From positions 1 to 64,000 of the forward strand of contig NZ_PDCG01000004.1 of the NCBI RefSeq assembly GCF_003315635.1: a stretch of DNA of 64,000 bases, read 5' to 3'. Numbering within the stretch: the first letter of the stretch is position 1; each line of letters starts with the position of its first letter. This document shows positions 1 through 9,675 of this stretch, in pieces. The position numbers and the translations under genes were made by a program. Below the pieces are notes generated by a model. It was not told the origin of the DNA, did no database searches, and was given only the letters and a program-made list of their open reading frames with translations. The stretch is from Bifidobacterium aemilianum. GTDB lineage: Bacteria > Actinomycetota > Actinomycetes > Actinomycetales > Bifidobacteriaceae.

Positions 1-1621
1 TCACCCGTTTGACGAGTCTGGATTTGGGGTCCAATGATCTCAGGGACGGCAGCCTGGCGCCCCTGGGCACGGGCTCGCTGACCTTGTTGGCCAGACTGTG
101 CCTGGATCAGAACCACCTGACCGACCTGACGCCGTTGGGCAGCATGTACAACGGCGCCAATCCCAACCGCAAGCTGCCGGCCCTGGCCTATCTGGACGCC
201 TCGGGACAGGCCATCACCATGCCCGAGCTGAGCACCAGCCTGAACAGCGTCCTCACCCTGGGACCCGCCAAATGGGACTACCACAACGGCTACAGAGACT
301 ACACGCTGGTCGCTCCCCCCAGCGGCGGCACCGCCAACCGCCTCACCGGGGGCACCGCCCGCGGAAGCATACCGGCCGCCCCCTCGCCCATCAACCCCGA
401 CACCACCTGGAAGGACGGGAACGGCACCCCCATCGCCAACGGCACCTGGCCCAAGGACACCTACTCCAACAGTTCCAACGGCACCATCCCCACCGGGGCA
501 GGCACCATGAACTGGGCCAGACGCGGACCAGGCACCTACACCTACGGCTTCAGAACCCAAAAAACCCAGGGCGCCGGCATTAACTCCACCCCCGCCGGCG
601 CCGACGGCACCATGATCTTCTCCGGCACCATCACACAAAAGGTCACCTACTCGGACGGCGGGTGCACCGTGGACTCCAGCACCATCACCGACTGCTTCAC
701 CAACAGCGACGGCGACAAACTCCCCAAAGCCGTCGCCAACGCCCTGGGCAAGACACCAAGCTCCACCTTCACCAGCACCGACACCACGGCGGCCAGCCTG
801 AACCTGGCCGGCAAAGGCCTCAAGGACCTCACCCACCTGGACCGCTTCTGGTGGCTGGACACCCTGGACCTAAGCGGCAACCAGATCAGCGACCTGACCC
901 CCCTCAAGGACAACACCCTCCTGACCAGTCTGAACCTGAACAACAACAAACTCACCGACCTCACCAACCTCAACCGTCTCACCCGTTTGACGAGTCTGGA
1001 TTTGGGGTCCAATGATCTCAGGGACGGCAGCCTGGCGCCCCTGGGCACGGGCTCGCTGACCTTGTTGGCCAGACTGTGCCTGGATCAGAACCACCTGACC
1101 GACCTGACGCCGTTGGGCAGCATGTACAACGGCGCCAATCCCAACCGCAAGCTGCCGGCCCTGGCCTATCTGGACGCCTCGGGACAGGCCATCACCATGC
1201 CCGAGCTGAGCACCAGCCTGAACAGCGTCCTCACCCTGGGACCCGCCAAATGGGACTACCACAACGGCTACAGAGACTACACGCTGGTCGCTCCCCCCAG
1301 CGGCGGCACCGCCAACCGCCTCACCGGGGGCACCGCCCGCGGAAGCATACCGGCCGCCCCCTCGCCCATCAACCCCGACACCACCTGGAAGGACGGGAAC
1401 GGCACCCCCATCGCCAACGGCACCTGGCCCAAGGACACCTACTCCAACAGTTCCAACGGCACCATCCCCACCGGGGCAGGCACCATGAACTGGGCCAGAC
1501 GCGGACCAGGCACCTACACCTACGGCTTCAGAACCCAAAAAACCCAGGGCGCCGGCATTAACTCCACCCCCGCCGGCGCCGACGGCACCATGATCTTCTC
1601 CGGCACCATCACACAAAAGGT
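1..1621 (+). repeat. Exact in-frame tandem duplication, 978-bp period
   Basis: Bases 1-643 are identical to 979-1621 by eye; identity breaks at 644/1622. The period is 326 codons, so each unit encodes one LRR block plus the following Thr/Gly-rich domain. The first copy is cut by the window edge, so more units may lie upstream. Exact identity at silent positions points to recent duplication or gene conversion. Confidence 0.9.
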
Positions 1622-2900
1622 GTACAAGTATGATGTGACGTTCAAGCCGGGCAACGGGGAGGCGGACTGGACCCAGCACGTGTACAGCGACAAGGCCATC
1701 GAACCCAGCCAGCCCAGCTGGATGCACTATACGTTCAAGGGCTGGTACACCGCCGCCACGGGCGGCTCCAAGTGGGACTTCGACACCAAGCTGACCGACA
1801 GCATCACCCTGTACGGCCAGTGGGAGCCCATCATGCACCTGGTGGTGATCGACACCGACGGGGGCACGGGTCCCACCAGCCGCACCATCCACGAGGGCGA
1901 CCCCATCGGCGCCATCCTGACAGCCAAGGAGGGCCACCACCTGGGCACACCAGCCTGGGTCAAAGTCGTGGGCAACACCGAGACGCCGTGGAACCTGACA
2001 GCCGACCCGGTCACCGCTCCCATGAGCGTCAAGGCCAAATGGCAGCCAGACCAATACACCGTGCGCTTCGCCAACCCCGACAGCACGGCCACACCACCGG
2101 CGGACCAATCCGTGCCCTATGGGTCCGGCCCCACCGACCCGGGGGCGCCCACCCCACCCGACTACGGGCCCAGCGAGGCCACACCCGCCTTCAAGGGATG
2201 GTGGACCCCCAAGGGCAAGCACTGGGACTTCAGCGCCGGCGGCAGCACCATCGGCCACGACGAGCTCGACGACCCGGGCCACACCATGACCCTGACTGCC
2301 CGATGGACCCGACAGGTCACCATCAGCTTCGACCTGGGCGGGGCGCCGGGGGCCACGCCGGCCGGCCGGACCATCGACAAGGGCGACACCCTGGCCGTGG
2401 CCAGCCTGCCCGCCGTCTCCTGGAGCGGGCACGCCTTCCAAGGCTGGTGCACCGACAACCCACCAACCAGACCATGGACCGGAGGCACCGTATCAGCCAA
2501 CATGACCCTGCACGCCAAGTGGGCCCTCATCCACACCGTCACCATCCACGCCAACTGGCCCGGAGCCTCACCGTCCACCGCCACCCGCACCATCATCGAC
2601 GGACGGAACGCCAGTAGCGAACTGGCCGGCCTAGGATGGAGCAGGCCAGGCTGGACCCGCACCCGCTGGACCCTCGACCAAGCCGGCACCCAGCCCTACA
2701 CCAACCAACCCATCACCACCGATATGGACATCTGGGCACAATGGTCACCCAACCTCACCCAACTCCCCCACACCGGAGGACCACTCGGAGCCTGGACCGG
2801 ACCAGTGGGCCTTGGGTTGGGATCGCTCGTGCTACTGGCCATCGACGGCCTCGTGTCCACCAGACGCAGGAACACGCGAGGCCACACGCTCAGGCGCTAA
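1..2900 (+). CDS. LRR / InlB-repeat cell-wall-anchored surface protein, 5' end outside the window
   Basis: The open frame runs in from the left edge, so the start and any signal peptide are missing. The TTG at 9 lies inside a repeat and is not a credible start. Visible order: the end of an LRR block; a roughly 150-residue Thr/Gly/Pro-rich domain; a second LRR block (about residues 250-340) with internalin-like spacing (LTSLNLNNNKLTDLTNL); a second copy of the 150-residue domain; then five InlB/Listeria-Bacteroides-type repeats (about residues 540-905), each ending in a W motif such as LYGQW, KAKW, TARW, HAKW, WAQW. The C-terminus has LPHTG, a hydrophobic stretch and an Arg-rich tail, a sortase signal. 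It is inferred to be an adhesin; the ligand is unknown. An intrinsic terminator follows. Confidence 0.85.
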   Translation, partial: TRLTSLDLGSNDLRDGSLAPLGTGSLTLLARLCLDQNHLTDLTPLGSMYNGANPNRKLPALAYLDASGQAITMPELSTSLNSVLTLGPAKWDYHNGYRDYTLVAPPSGGTANRLTGGTARGSIPAAPSPINPDTTWKDGNGTPIANGTWPKDTYSNSSNGTIPTGAGTMNWARRGPGTYTYGFRTQKTQGAGINSTPAGADGTMIFSGTITQKVTYSDGGCTVDSSTITDCFTNSDGDKLPKAVANALGKTPSSTFTSTDTTAASLNLAGKGLKDLTHLDRFWWLDTLDLSGNQISDLTPLKDNTLLTSLNLNNNKLTDLTNLNRLTRLTSLDLGSNDLRDGSLAPLGTGSLTLLARLCLDQNHLTDLTPLGSMYNGANPNRKLPALAYLDASGQAITMPELSTSLNSVLTLGPAKWDYHNGYRDYTLVAPPSGGTANRLTGGTARGSIPAAPSPINPDTTWKDGNGTPIANGTWPKDTYSNSSNGTIPTGAGTMNWARRGPGTYTYGFRTQKTQGAGINSTPAGADGTMIFSGTITQKVYKYDVTFKPGNGEADWTQHVYSDKAIEPSQPSWMHYTFKGWYTAATGGSKWDFDTKLTDSITLYGQWEPIMHLVVIDTDGGTGPTSRTIHEGDPIGAILTAKEGHHLGTPAWVKVVGNTETPWNLTADPVTAPMSVKAKWQPDQYTVRFANPDSTATPPADQSVPYGSGPTDPGAPTPPDYGPSEATPAFKGWWTPKGKHWDFSAGGSTIGHDELDDPGHTMTLTARWTRQVTISFDLGGAPGATPAGRTIDKGDTLAVASLPAVSWSGHAFQGWCTDNPPTRPWTGGTVSANMTLHAKWALIHTVTIHANWPGASPSTATRTIIDGRNASSELAGLGWSRPGWTRTRWTLDQAGTQPYTNQPITTDMDIWAQWSPNLTQLPHTGGPLGAWTGPVGLGLGSLVLLAIDGLVSTRRRNTRGHTLRR

Positions 2901-2930
2901 AAGACGCCTGAGCGAAGCCCGCACAAGACC

Positions 2931-2966
2931 GGGGCCACGGCACAGGGGATGCCGTGGCCCCCTTTT
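2931..2966 (+). terminator. Intrinsic terminator of the surface-protein gene
   Basis: A 12-bp perfect stem (2931-2942 with 2950-2961), GC-rich with an 8-nt loop, is followed by C and TTTT. A second, smaller inverted repeat (2888-2896 with 2905-2913) spans the stop codon. Confidence 0.85.
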
Positions 2967-3086
2967 CATACCCACGCGAACAATCACAATCACAGCGGCC
3001 GGCTTGGGCGTAGCTCTGCCGCTTCCAGCGAAACTTGCGGAACGCTGCCATGTGACGACATACTGAACATAGAAAAGGAGGCTGAG

Positions 3087-3323
3087 ATGACCAAGGCTGA
3101 GCACGTGTTTATTCAGAACGGCATAAGAACCGAATGGGATGACGATACCATCACCATCACCGAGGAAGGATTTCCTCATACAGCGACCCTTGACAACCAA
3201 GGAAACATTCTCAGCTCCACGTTCGGAAAGGATGGCATCAGCTTTCTCAATTACTATTGGGGAAAAATCATGCCTATGATTACCGATCTGCGTAACCTAG
3301 ACCGGCAATACGCAAATGCCTGA
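3087..3323 (+). CDS. Small acidic protein, upstream partner of a DUF4160-like protein
   Basis: 78 residues. The start is chosen because AAAGGAGG lies just upstream of the ATG at 3087. I see no domain I can name: it has an acidic middle (WDDDTITITEEG) and a short aromatic stretch near the end. Its last 8 bases overlap the next gene, implying translational coupling. DUF4160 genes are often paired with a small gene such as DUF2442; this product could be a divergent partner of that kind, but I cannot confirm it. Codon use is less GC-biased than in the flanking housekeeping genes, consistent with an acquired module. Confidence 0.6.
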   Translation: MTKAEHVFIQNGIRTEWDDDTITITEEGFPHTATLDNQGNILSSTFGKDGISFLNYYWGKIMPMITDLRNLDRQYANA

Positions 3324-3606
3324 GGTTTTCGTTCTTGATGGATACGCCGTCTATTTTTCCGCACTGGACAGGAACCATGGGGTCCATGTGCACGTTCGTA
3401 AAGGCAAGCAGCTAGATTTAGCACGCTTTACCATCAGTTCAGACCGAACCGTCGAGCTTGCGCACAACCACGGGAGACTTTCACAGTCGACCATCAATTA
3501 TCTGCAGACGACAATCGCAGATACTATCGAAGAAGTACTGAGTCTCTGGGTCGTTTTTTCGGACCTAAGTATCACTTCGACAAGTAATTTCATGCACGGC
3601 TCCTGA
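3316..3606 (+). CDS. DUF4160-like small protein, possible toxin-antitoxin-type module
   Basis: 96 residues. The ATG lies inside the end of the previous gene (ATGCCTGA overlap), with no separate ribosome site. The N-terminal part fits the DUF4160 pattern: MPEVFVLDGYAVYF, then HGVHVHVRKG, then an acidic or polar strand and a helical tail with LAHNHGRLS. In that family the VHVHVR segment is the recognisable core. The last 20 or so residues look unrelated to the family and may be read-through of a degraded end. DUF4160/DUF2442 pairs have been suggested to be toxin-antitoxin-like; function here is inference. Confidence 0.6.
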   Translation: MPEVFVLDGYAVYFSALDRNHGVHVHVRKGKQLDLARFTISSDRTVELAHNHGRLSQSTINYLQTTIADTIEEVLSLWVVFSDLSITSTSNFMHGS

Positions 3607-3652
3607 TCTGGGGTGAGCCGAGCCAGACCTGAACACTTCAGCAGCGAAAAAC

Positions 3653-3689
3653 AATTGTGGGCGGCCCCTGGTCGGGGTCGCCCACAATT
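3653..3689 (-). terminator. Intrinsic terminator downstream of pnp
   Basis: An 11-bp stem (3653-3663 with 3679-3689) has an inner GC hairpin. Read on the minus strand it ends in TTGTTTTTC, a U-rich tail. A further 8-bp hairpin (3704-3711 with 3716-3723) sits between it and the pnp stop. Confidence 0.8.
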
Positions 3690-3766
3690 CTTGCTGGAGC
3701 CGGGTCAGCTGTATTCAGCTGACCTCAGCAGTCCGGATCTATCAGTCCTCGACAGCGCTGCGGCTA

Positions 3767-6448
3767 TCAGTCCTCGGTCTCGAAGGGATCGAAGTCGTGA
3801 CGGATGCGACGGCGGGGGCGCTCGGAGCGCTCCTCGCGGTCGGCGCGGTACTCGTTGTAGGTATCGTCATCGGTCGCGTAGCGGGGGTTGCGGTCGTCGC
3901 GGCGGCCACGGCCACCACGGCGGTCATCGTGGTCGGAACGGCTGCGGCGGTCGGACCGGCGATCATCACGATCATGGTCACCACGCCCGGCGCGGTCGGA
4001 ACGGCGGGAATCGCGGTCCTCGTCCTCATAGCGGTCCTCATGGCGGCCACGGCCACCACGGCGGTCGTCATGGTCACGGTCGGAGCGGCGATCATCGCGG
4101 TCGTCACGGTCATGACCACGGTAGCCACCACGGTCACCGCCGCGATCTCCACGGTCCCCACGGTCACGGCCACCGCGGTAGCCTCCACGGCGGTCGTCGC
4201 GGCCACCACGGTCGCCACGATCACGGCTGGGACGGGAGGATTCCTGGTCCTCGAAGCCGGGGATGGCCAGGGAGATCTTGCCACGGTCGTCCACACCCTG
4301 GACGATGACGGCGACCTCGTCGCCCTCCTTGAGCACGTCCTCCACGGCGTCCACGCGCTCACCATCGGTGAGGTTGCGGATCTGGGAGATGTGCAGGAGG
4401 CCGTCGGTGCCGGGGGTCAGGTTGACAAAGGCGCCGAAGCTGGTGGTCTTGACGACCTTGCCGTTGAAGGTCTCGCCGGCCTCGGGCACATGCGGGTTGC
4501 CGATGCCGTCGACGATCTCGCGGGCCTTCTCGGCGGCATCGCCGCCCTCGGAGGAGATGTAGACGGTGCCGTCATCCTCGATGGCGATCTCGGCGCCGGT
4601 CTGCTCCTGGATCTGGTTGATCATCTTGCCCTTGGGTCCGATGACCTCGCCGATCTTGTCGACCGGCACGTGGGTGGTGATGATGCGGGGAGCATAGGGG
4701 CTCATCTCGGCCGGGGCGTCGATGCACTCGGTGATGACGTCCAGGATGGTGGTCCGGGCTTCCTTGGCCTGCTGCAGGGCTGCGGCCAGAATATCGGCGG
4801 GAATGCCGTCCAACTTGGTGTCCAGCTGCAGTGCGGTGATGAACTCGGAGGTACCGGCCACCTTGAAGTCCATGTCGCCGAAGGCATCCTCAGCACCCAG
4901 AATGTCGGTCAGGGTCTTGAAGATGTGCTTGCCGTCAACATCACCGGAGACCAGACCCATGGCGATGCCGGCCACGGGGGCCTTCAGGGGCACGCCGGCC
5001 GCCAGCAGGGACATGGTGGAGGCGCAGACGGAGCCCATGGAGGTGGACCCGTTGGAACCCAGGGCCTCGGAAACCTGCCGGATGGCGTAGGGGAACTCCT
5101 CCGTGTCGGGCAGCACAGGCAGCAGGGCCTTCTCAGCCAGGGCCCCATGGCCGATCTCGCGGCGCTTGGGAGAGCCCACGCGGCCGGTCTCACCGGTCGA
5201 ATACGGAGGCATCTCGTAATTGTGCATGTAGCGCTTGGAGCTGGGACCGGACAGGGCGTCCAGGGTCTGCTCCATCTTGAGCATGTTCAGGGTGGAGACG
5301 CCCAGGATCTGGGTCTCGCCACGCTGGAAGAGGGCGGAGCCGTGCACGCGGGGGACGATGTCGACCTCGGCGGACAGGGTGCGGATGTCGCGCAGGCCAC
5401 GGCCGTCAATGCGGTAGTCCTGGGTCAGGATGCGACGGCGGACAATCTGGCGCTGGAGTTCCTTGAAGGCGTTGCCCAGCTCCTTGTCCTTCTCGTTGGC
5501 ATCCATGTCGAGGAACTCGTTGGCCAGCTGCTCGCGGACCTTCTCCTTGATCTCGTGAATGCGGTCCTGGCGGGGCAGCTTCTCGGCGATGGAGAGGGCC
5601 TCGTCCAGGTCGGCGTGGGCGATCTGGTCGATGCGGTTGTACAGGTCCTCGGTGTACTCGGGGAAGAGGGGGAAGTCCTTGGTCTCCTTGGCGGCAAGCT
5701 TCTTCAGCTCGTCCTGCGCCTCGCAGATGACCTTGATGAAGGGCTTGGCGGCCTCCAGGCCACCGGCCACGACCTCCTCATCGGGCTTGGTCTGGCCCTC
5801 ATCATAGATGAGTTGCCAGGCGTTCTTGCCAGCACCGGCCTCAATCATGGCGATGGCGACATCACCGTTCTCAATGACACGACCGGCGACCACGATCTCG
5901 AAGACGGCACGGTCACGCTCGCTCCACTTGGGGAAGGCGACCCACTGGCCGTCAACCAGGGCCAGGCGCACACCGGAGACCGGACCCTCGAAGGGCAGGC
6001 CGGAGATCAGGGTGGAGGCCGAGGCGGCGTTCAGGGCGATCATGTCGTAGGCATCGTCAGGGTTGACGGCCAGGACGGTCTCGACGACCTGGACCTCATT
6101 ACGCAAGGTGTGGGGGAACAAGGGCCGCAGGGGGCGGTCGATGATGCGGCAGGCCAGGATGGCCTCCGAGGACGGACGGCCCTCACGGCGGAAGAAGGAG
6201 CCGGGGATCTTGCCCGCGGCGTACATCTTCTCCTCCACGTCAACCGTCAGGGGGAAGAAGTCGTAGTTTTCCTTGGGGCTGGAACCGGCGGTCGTGGTCG
6301 ACAGGACCATCGAATCGTCGTCCAGGTAGGCGGCTACGGCGCCGTCGGCCTGCTGGGCCAAACGGCCCGTCTCGAAGCGCAGGGTGCGCTTGCCAAATGT
6401 ACCATTGTCTATTACGGCCTCAACGGCCTTGATTTCGGGACCCTCCAA
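3767..6448 (-). CDS. pnp: Polyribonucleotide nucleotidyltransferase (PNPase)
   Basis: 893 residues. PNPase degrades RNA phosphorolytically 3' to 5'; actinobacterial forms have also been called guanosine pentaphosphate synthetase. It shows two RNase PH-like halves ([20 protein letters not shown] in the first, [16 protein letters not shown] region in the second), a KH domain near residues 586-630 with the IGPKGKMIN loop, an S1 domain near 656-726 ([10 protein letters not shown]), then a tail of about 160 residues rich in Arg, Asp and Gly. The start is TTG, with AAAGGAGG five bases upstream. It lies downstream of rpsO on the same strand, the usual rpsO-pnp order, but with a 516-bp gap. Confidence 0.97.
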   Translation of the reverse strand: MEGPEIKAVEAVIDNGTFGKRTLRFETGRLAQQADGAVAAYLDDDSMVLSTTTAGSSPKENYDFFPLTVDVEEKMYAAGKIPGSFFRREGRPSSEAILACRIIDRPLRPLFPHTLRNEVQVVETVLAVNPDDAYDMIALNAASASTLISGLPFEGPVSGVRLALVDGQWVAFPKWSERDRAVFEIVVAGRVIENGDVAIAMIEAGAGKNAWQLIYDEGQTKPDEEVVAGGLEAAKPFIKVICEAQDELKKLAAKETKDFPLFPEYTEDLYNRIDQIAHADLDEALSIAEKLPRQDRIHEIKEKVREQLANEFLDMDANEKDKELGNAFKELQRQIVRRRILTQDYRIDGRGLRDIRTLSAEVDIVPRVHGSALFQRGETQILGVSTLNMLKMEQTLDALSGPSSKRYMHNYEMPPYSTGETGRVGSPKRREIGHGALAEKALLPVLPDTEEFPYAIRQVSEALGSNGSTSMGSVCASTMSLLAAGVPLKAPVAGIAMGLVSGDVDGKHIFKTLTDILGAEDAFGDMDFKVAGTSEFITALQLDTKLDGIPADILAAALQQAKEARTTILDVITECIDAPAEMSPYAPRIITTHVPVDKIGEVIGPKGKMINQIQEQTGAEIAIEDDGTVYISSEGGDAAEKAREIVDGIGNPHVPEAGETFNGKVVKTTSFGAFVNLTPGTDGLLHISQIRNLTDGERVDAVEDVLKEGDEVAVIVQGVDDRGKISLAIPGFEDQESSRPSRDRGDRGGRDDRRGGYRGGRDRGDRGDRGGDRGGYRGHDRDDRDDRRSDRDHDDRRGGRGRHEDRYEDEDRDSRRSDRAGRGDHDRDDRRSDRRSRSDHDDRRGGRGRRDDRNPRYATDDDTYNEYRADREERSERPRRRIRHDFDPFETED

Positions 6449-6928
6449 GGGTTCCTCCTTTGTCTGTTCTTACTTCACTTACCACACGCTGGAACCGGTA
6501 CCCACCGGCCAGCAATCATCCGAAGACCCCGCAGCATACCTGGCTGCGATCTTCTGTAGTTCTTCCGTCTTCCGCTCTGTTTCACTGTATCTTCAAATCC
6601 ACTGTGCCATCAGAGCATATGAATTCTTGCAGATTCCCGGATATTCGGATGTTTGTCGGATGTTCTCCATCCATCGGCGGCCACCTGGCCACCTGTTGTT
6701 CTCTCTTTACTTGTATTCAGCTTGTGTTCAGCTGTATTGCTTACTGCTTACTGCTTGGCGGCCCTCACCTGAGGACCTCTGTCTCGTCTCGTTTCAACGT
6801 CAACCAGCAGCCACTGCAGGCCACACGACCTGCCCATCTTCCGTTTTCAGCACTCGACGCGGCCCCAATGCCCCTCCAAGCCGCAACATACCAGCGGGCT
6901 TGGGAGGGAGGTTCCGCAGCCATATGAA
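6449..6928. other. rpsO-pnp intergenic region, no gene seen
   Basis: About 480 bp, more AT-rich than its surroundings. Short open frames here have no ribosome site or recognisable product. It should contain the pnp promoter, but I could not place one with confidence. Confidence 0.5.
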
Positions 6929-6955
6929 GCTGCCCGAGCGCAGGGCCCGGGCAGC
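6929..6955 (-). terminator. Hairpin after rpsO
   Basis: An 8-bp perfect stem (6929-6936 with 6948-6955) lies 10 bases beyond the rpsO stop. There is no U tract, so termination could be partial. Confidence 0.45.
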
Positions 6956-6964
6956 AAGCACGAC

Positions 6965-7234
6965 TTATCGACGCAGACCAAGCTGCTCGATGAGCGTACG
7001 GTAACGGTTGATGTCGACGCCCTTGAGGTAATCAAGCAGACGACGGCGCTTGCCGATCATCAGCATCAGACCACGGCGGGAATGATGATCATGCTTGTGT
7101 TCCTTCAAGTGCTCGGTCAGGTCGGCGATCCGCTTGCTGAGCAGGGCGACCTGGACCTCGGGGGACCCGGTGTCACCTTCGTGGGTCGCGTACTTCTTAA
7201 CGATCTCTTGCTTCTCTTCAACCGTAAGTGCCAC
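6965..7234 (-). CDS. rpsO: 30S ribosomal protein S15
   Basis: 89 residues from a GTG start at 7234, the normal S15 length. AAGGAGG lies upstream; the longer open frame to 7321 would add a non-homologous leader. S15 landmarks are the [17 protein letters not shown] segment, the [13 protein letters not shown] core and the LDYLK...Y..LI end. It binds 16S rRNA early in 30S assembly. pnp follows on the same strand. Confidence 0.97.
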   Translation of the reverse strand: MALTVEEKQEIVKKYATHEGDTGSPEVQVALLSKRIADLTEHLKEHKHDHHSRRGLMLMIGKRRRLLDYLKGVDINRYRTLIEQLGLRR

Positions 7235-7473
7235 GGCATCCTCCTTATAGTAGCTGCGCGGTGCCAACGGCCCTATGCCGAAGCGCTCTGTATCCGCGGG
7301 CGAAACACGCCAAAGGCCCATTGTAAGCGAGGGTGTGGATTAAGAACGCGGCACGGGACGAAGCCTGGCCGTATGGGTGCGGCGCCCAATCAGACATGCA
7401 CGGCCCGTCAGCGAAGGCCCACAGCGTACGAGCTGGGCAGGGCGGCCAAAGAACGAGTCGGACTTCAGGTCAC

Positions 7474-8235
7474 CTAGAGAATACCGCCGAAAAGGATGAG
7501 GGCCAGGGCGATCAACTCGAACACGAAGAACATGATGAAGGCGGCCCAGGAGCGGGTGAGCACATTCAACGGCGAATCCTTGCGGACTAGAACCAGCAGC
7601 CCCACGAAAATCACGGCGAAGACGGCCACAGCCAAGCCAGCCGCGCAAATGCCGAGATTGGCGGCGTTGACCAGGTTGGAGGCTTGCCCGTAGACCACAT
7701 AAGTGGAGTACCAGAAGTCGAACTTGAGCAGGGCGACCCCGGCGATCAACTGCTCCGCCGCCAGCGCGACCACAAAGATGATCCGCCAGAGCCAGCGGCG
7801 GGACTCGACCAGCGAGACGGCCAAGCCGGTGAACATGATCACCGTGACCGCCCAGGCTACCAGCGCGATACCCTGCGGCGCATAAGGCGTCAAGTGAACG
7901 ATGATGGACTTGGTCCTGCGGATGGCCAGGGCACGGCCCAGCCAGTAGGGCACGATGATCGCGGCGAAAATCAGCAGACCATAGATGATTGCCGGCAAGG
8001 GCTTGGACCGCTCACGCTCGATATCCGCCAGCGACAGGTCGCTCTCCGGAATCGAAGCCTCTGGATGCTTGGACACATCCGTCGGCCCACTGACCACAAC
8101 CATGCCCTTGCCTGTCCCACTAGCATCTTGGGAATTGCCCTCATTGCCAGCGGCGGCAGGAGCCAGGGACGAATCAGGCAAGCCGGCGGCAACGAAATCC
8201 CGCCGCTCCACCGAGCCATCGAATTCGCCCGTCAT
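7474..8235 (-). CDS. Membrane protein of unknown function, about five TM segments
   Basis: 253 residues from the ATG at 8235 (GAGGTGGG just upstream); starts at 8259 and 8319 are also open. The first 85 residues are polar, Ser/Gly/Asp-rich and probably disordered. Five hydrophobic segments follow, at about residues 90-115, 128-155, 163-185, 205-235 and 222-253. I recognise no catalytic motif. It precedes rpsO on the same strand with a 239-bp gap, so it may be transcribed separately. Confidence 0.7.
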   Translation of the reverse strand: MTGEFDGSVERRDFVAAGLPDSSLAPAAAGNEGNSQDASGTGKGMVVVSGPTDVSKHPEASIPESDLSLADIERERSKPLPAIIYGLLIFAAIIVPYWLGRALAIRRTKSIIVHLTPYAPQGIALVAWAVTVIMFTGLAVSLVESRRWLWRIIFVVALAAEQLIAGVALLKFDFWYSTYVVYGQASNLVNAANLGICAAGLAVAVFAVIFVGLLVLVRKDSPLNVLTRSWAAFIMFFVFELIALALILFGGIL

Positions 8236-8390
8236 ACCCACCTCACTCCGTAACACCATGTAATCCTCGCGCATGCAGAACCTCGCCACCGGTCCCCTGC
8301 CCGCGTCAATCACCGACATCCTACCCCAGCCCTTGGCCTGAAACCAATCACAGCCTTGACCTCTATGCGCACAATGTGTATTGCTGTGAT

Positions 8391-8590
8391 ATGAGATTCA
8401 GGGGGGGGGGGACGAACGAATCCTCCTCAGGGATGGATGGCGGTTCAGCACCCAACCCGGCAGCCACTGCCAATATGTCCACCCGACGAAATCAGGATGA
8501 GTGACCATCCCCAAACATAACGTCGACATCAATCCGACCACCGTCAAATCCATATGGAAGCAGGCTGGCATTACGGAAAAAGAGGACCAA
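8391..8590 (+). pseudogene. hicA: Broken hicA toxin gene
   Basis: One frame reads ERILLRDGWRF, QPGSHCQYVHPTKSG, stop, VTIPKHN, INPTTVKSIWKQAGI. This is the HicA mRNA-interferase pattern: the DGW strand, the GSH catalytic-His loop and the C-terminal KSIxKQAGI helix. It is broken twice: TGA at 8498-8500, where family members usually have Arg (a CGA-to-TGA change would explain it), and an 11-base G run at 8401-8411 that puts the only upstream ATG (8391) out of frame. It reads straight into hicB with no stop between. Confidence 0.8.
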
Positions 8591-9007
8591 ATGAAACTCG
8601 CTTACCCCTCCATTCTCATCCCCTTCGAGGACCATTCGGGCGGCTAGACTGTCGAGTTCCCCGACCTGCCTGGCTATGTAAGTCAAGGCCGTACCTTGCC
8701 GGAGGCTCTCCTCATGGCCGAGGGCGCCGCCAGCGGCTGGGTGCTCGCGGAGCTGGAGAAGGGGAAAGGCGCCCCTACCGCCAGATCTTTCAAAGATATT
8801 CACCCTCAGACTGCTGGTGCGACAGTCTGCATGATTGCCTTGGACTTGGATGCCTACGCTGAGAAATACGGCTCAAAGGCAGTGCGCAAGAACGTCACCA
8901 TCCCCGCCTGGCTGGACACCTGGGCCGGGCAGCAGGGCGTCACCTACAGCGGCACCCTACGCCAGGCCTTGGAGGAAGAGTACAAACAAGCCACACTGGC
9001 TCACTAA
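8591..9007 (+). pseudogene. hicB: Broken hicB antitoxin gene
   Basis: From ATG 8591 the frame reads MKLAYPSILIPFEDHSGG, stop (TAG 8645-8647), TVEFPDLPGYVSQGRTLPEA and on to 9007, 138 residues without the stop. The partial RNase H-like fold signature (TVEFPDLPG) and C-terminal DNA-binding part (VRKNVTIPAWLDTWA) are intact. An internal ATG at 8696 could give a 103-residue fragment that keeps the C-terminal domain, so residual DNA binding is possible. Paired with the broken hicA this is a decaying type II toxin-antitoxin locus. Confidence 0.85.
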
Positions 9008-9546
9008 GGGGCTCCCATTCAACAGCTACCGGTCGCTGCCTCCATGGGGGGCGATGCCATATCTTGAAGGTCAGCCCCTGCCATCGTTGCCATAGCGCAA
9101 CCAAGTTACTCATGGGCCCTCAACAGCAACCCCGGCAGCAATGAGGGCGCATTCAACGAGTGCATCTACCTCACAGTGGGCTCTATCTGATCCATCAAAA
9201 CCACATATGAGCAATTCCCAATATAAGCTTTACCGCGAATCACGACCACGATTAGGCCTAACCCACACCTCAGCTTCTACGGTATGCCAAAGTAGTTCGA
9301 CCCCACCCATACTTGAATGTATTCGTGCTCATCTAGGCATAGCGGTCAACCCTGCCCAACCATGCGGTCTCCCGACTGTCAGCCATACCTTTCCACAGGT
9401 GTAGCCGACACCGTAGCCTAAGCGCACCAAAAGCGGCCAAAACCAGTCCGAACTCGGATGCGGCCATCTTTCCCCGCTACGAACCGAAGCCTTGTATGAC
9501 CTTCGTTCGCCGTTGGCATTCGGTGGTTGCCAACCCTCACATGTGG
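9008..9546. other. Gene-free stretch between hicB remnant and tRNA-Gly
   Basis: About 540 bp, more AT-rich than the flanks. Open frames here have no ribosome site and no recognisable product. I see no integrase or att-like duplication beside the tRNA, though the position is typical for inserted and decayed DNA. Confidence 0.5.
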
Positions 9547-9617
9547 AGCGGATGACGGGAATCGAACCCGCGTAATCAGTTTGGAAGACTGAGGCTCTAC
9601 CATTGAGCTACATCCGC
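9547..9617 (-). tRNA. tRNA-Gly (TCC anticodon)
   Basis: 71-nt cloverleaf: acceptor GCGGATG/CATCCGC, D arm TAGCTCAATGGTAGAG, anticodon loop CTTCCAA, T arm GCGGGTTCGATTCCCGT. CCA is not encoded. Confidence 0.95.
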
Positions 9618-9675
9618 GTGCGTGGCGCCCTGGGCGGCTGGTGCCGTCAGGAAGCAACTGTGCCATTATACACAA

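Noticed and set aside
9..11. TTG as the start of the surface protein
   Set aside because: The frame is open to the window edge and the TTG lies inside the duplicated LRR unit, which also occurs internally.
3797..6559. Long plus-strand open frame opposite pnp
   Set aside because: Antisense shadow of pnp in GC-rich DNA; Gly/Leu/Val low complexity, no ribosome site, no family motif.
8645..8647. TAG in hicB read as a recoded amino acid
   Set aside because: No pyrrolysine machinery expected in this group, and the partner hicA has an independent TGA; decay explains both.
9418..9675. 85-codon open frame over tRNA-Gly
   Set aside because: Its coding potential comes from the tRNA and flanks; the tRNA cloverleaf explains the region.
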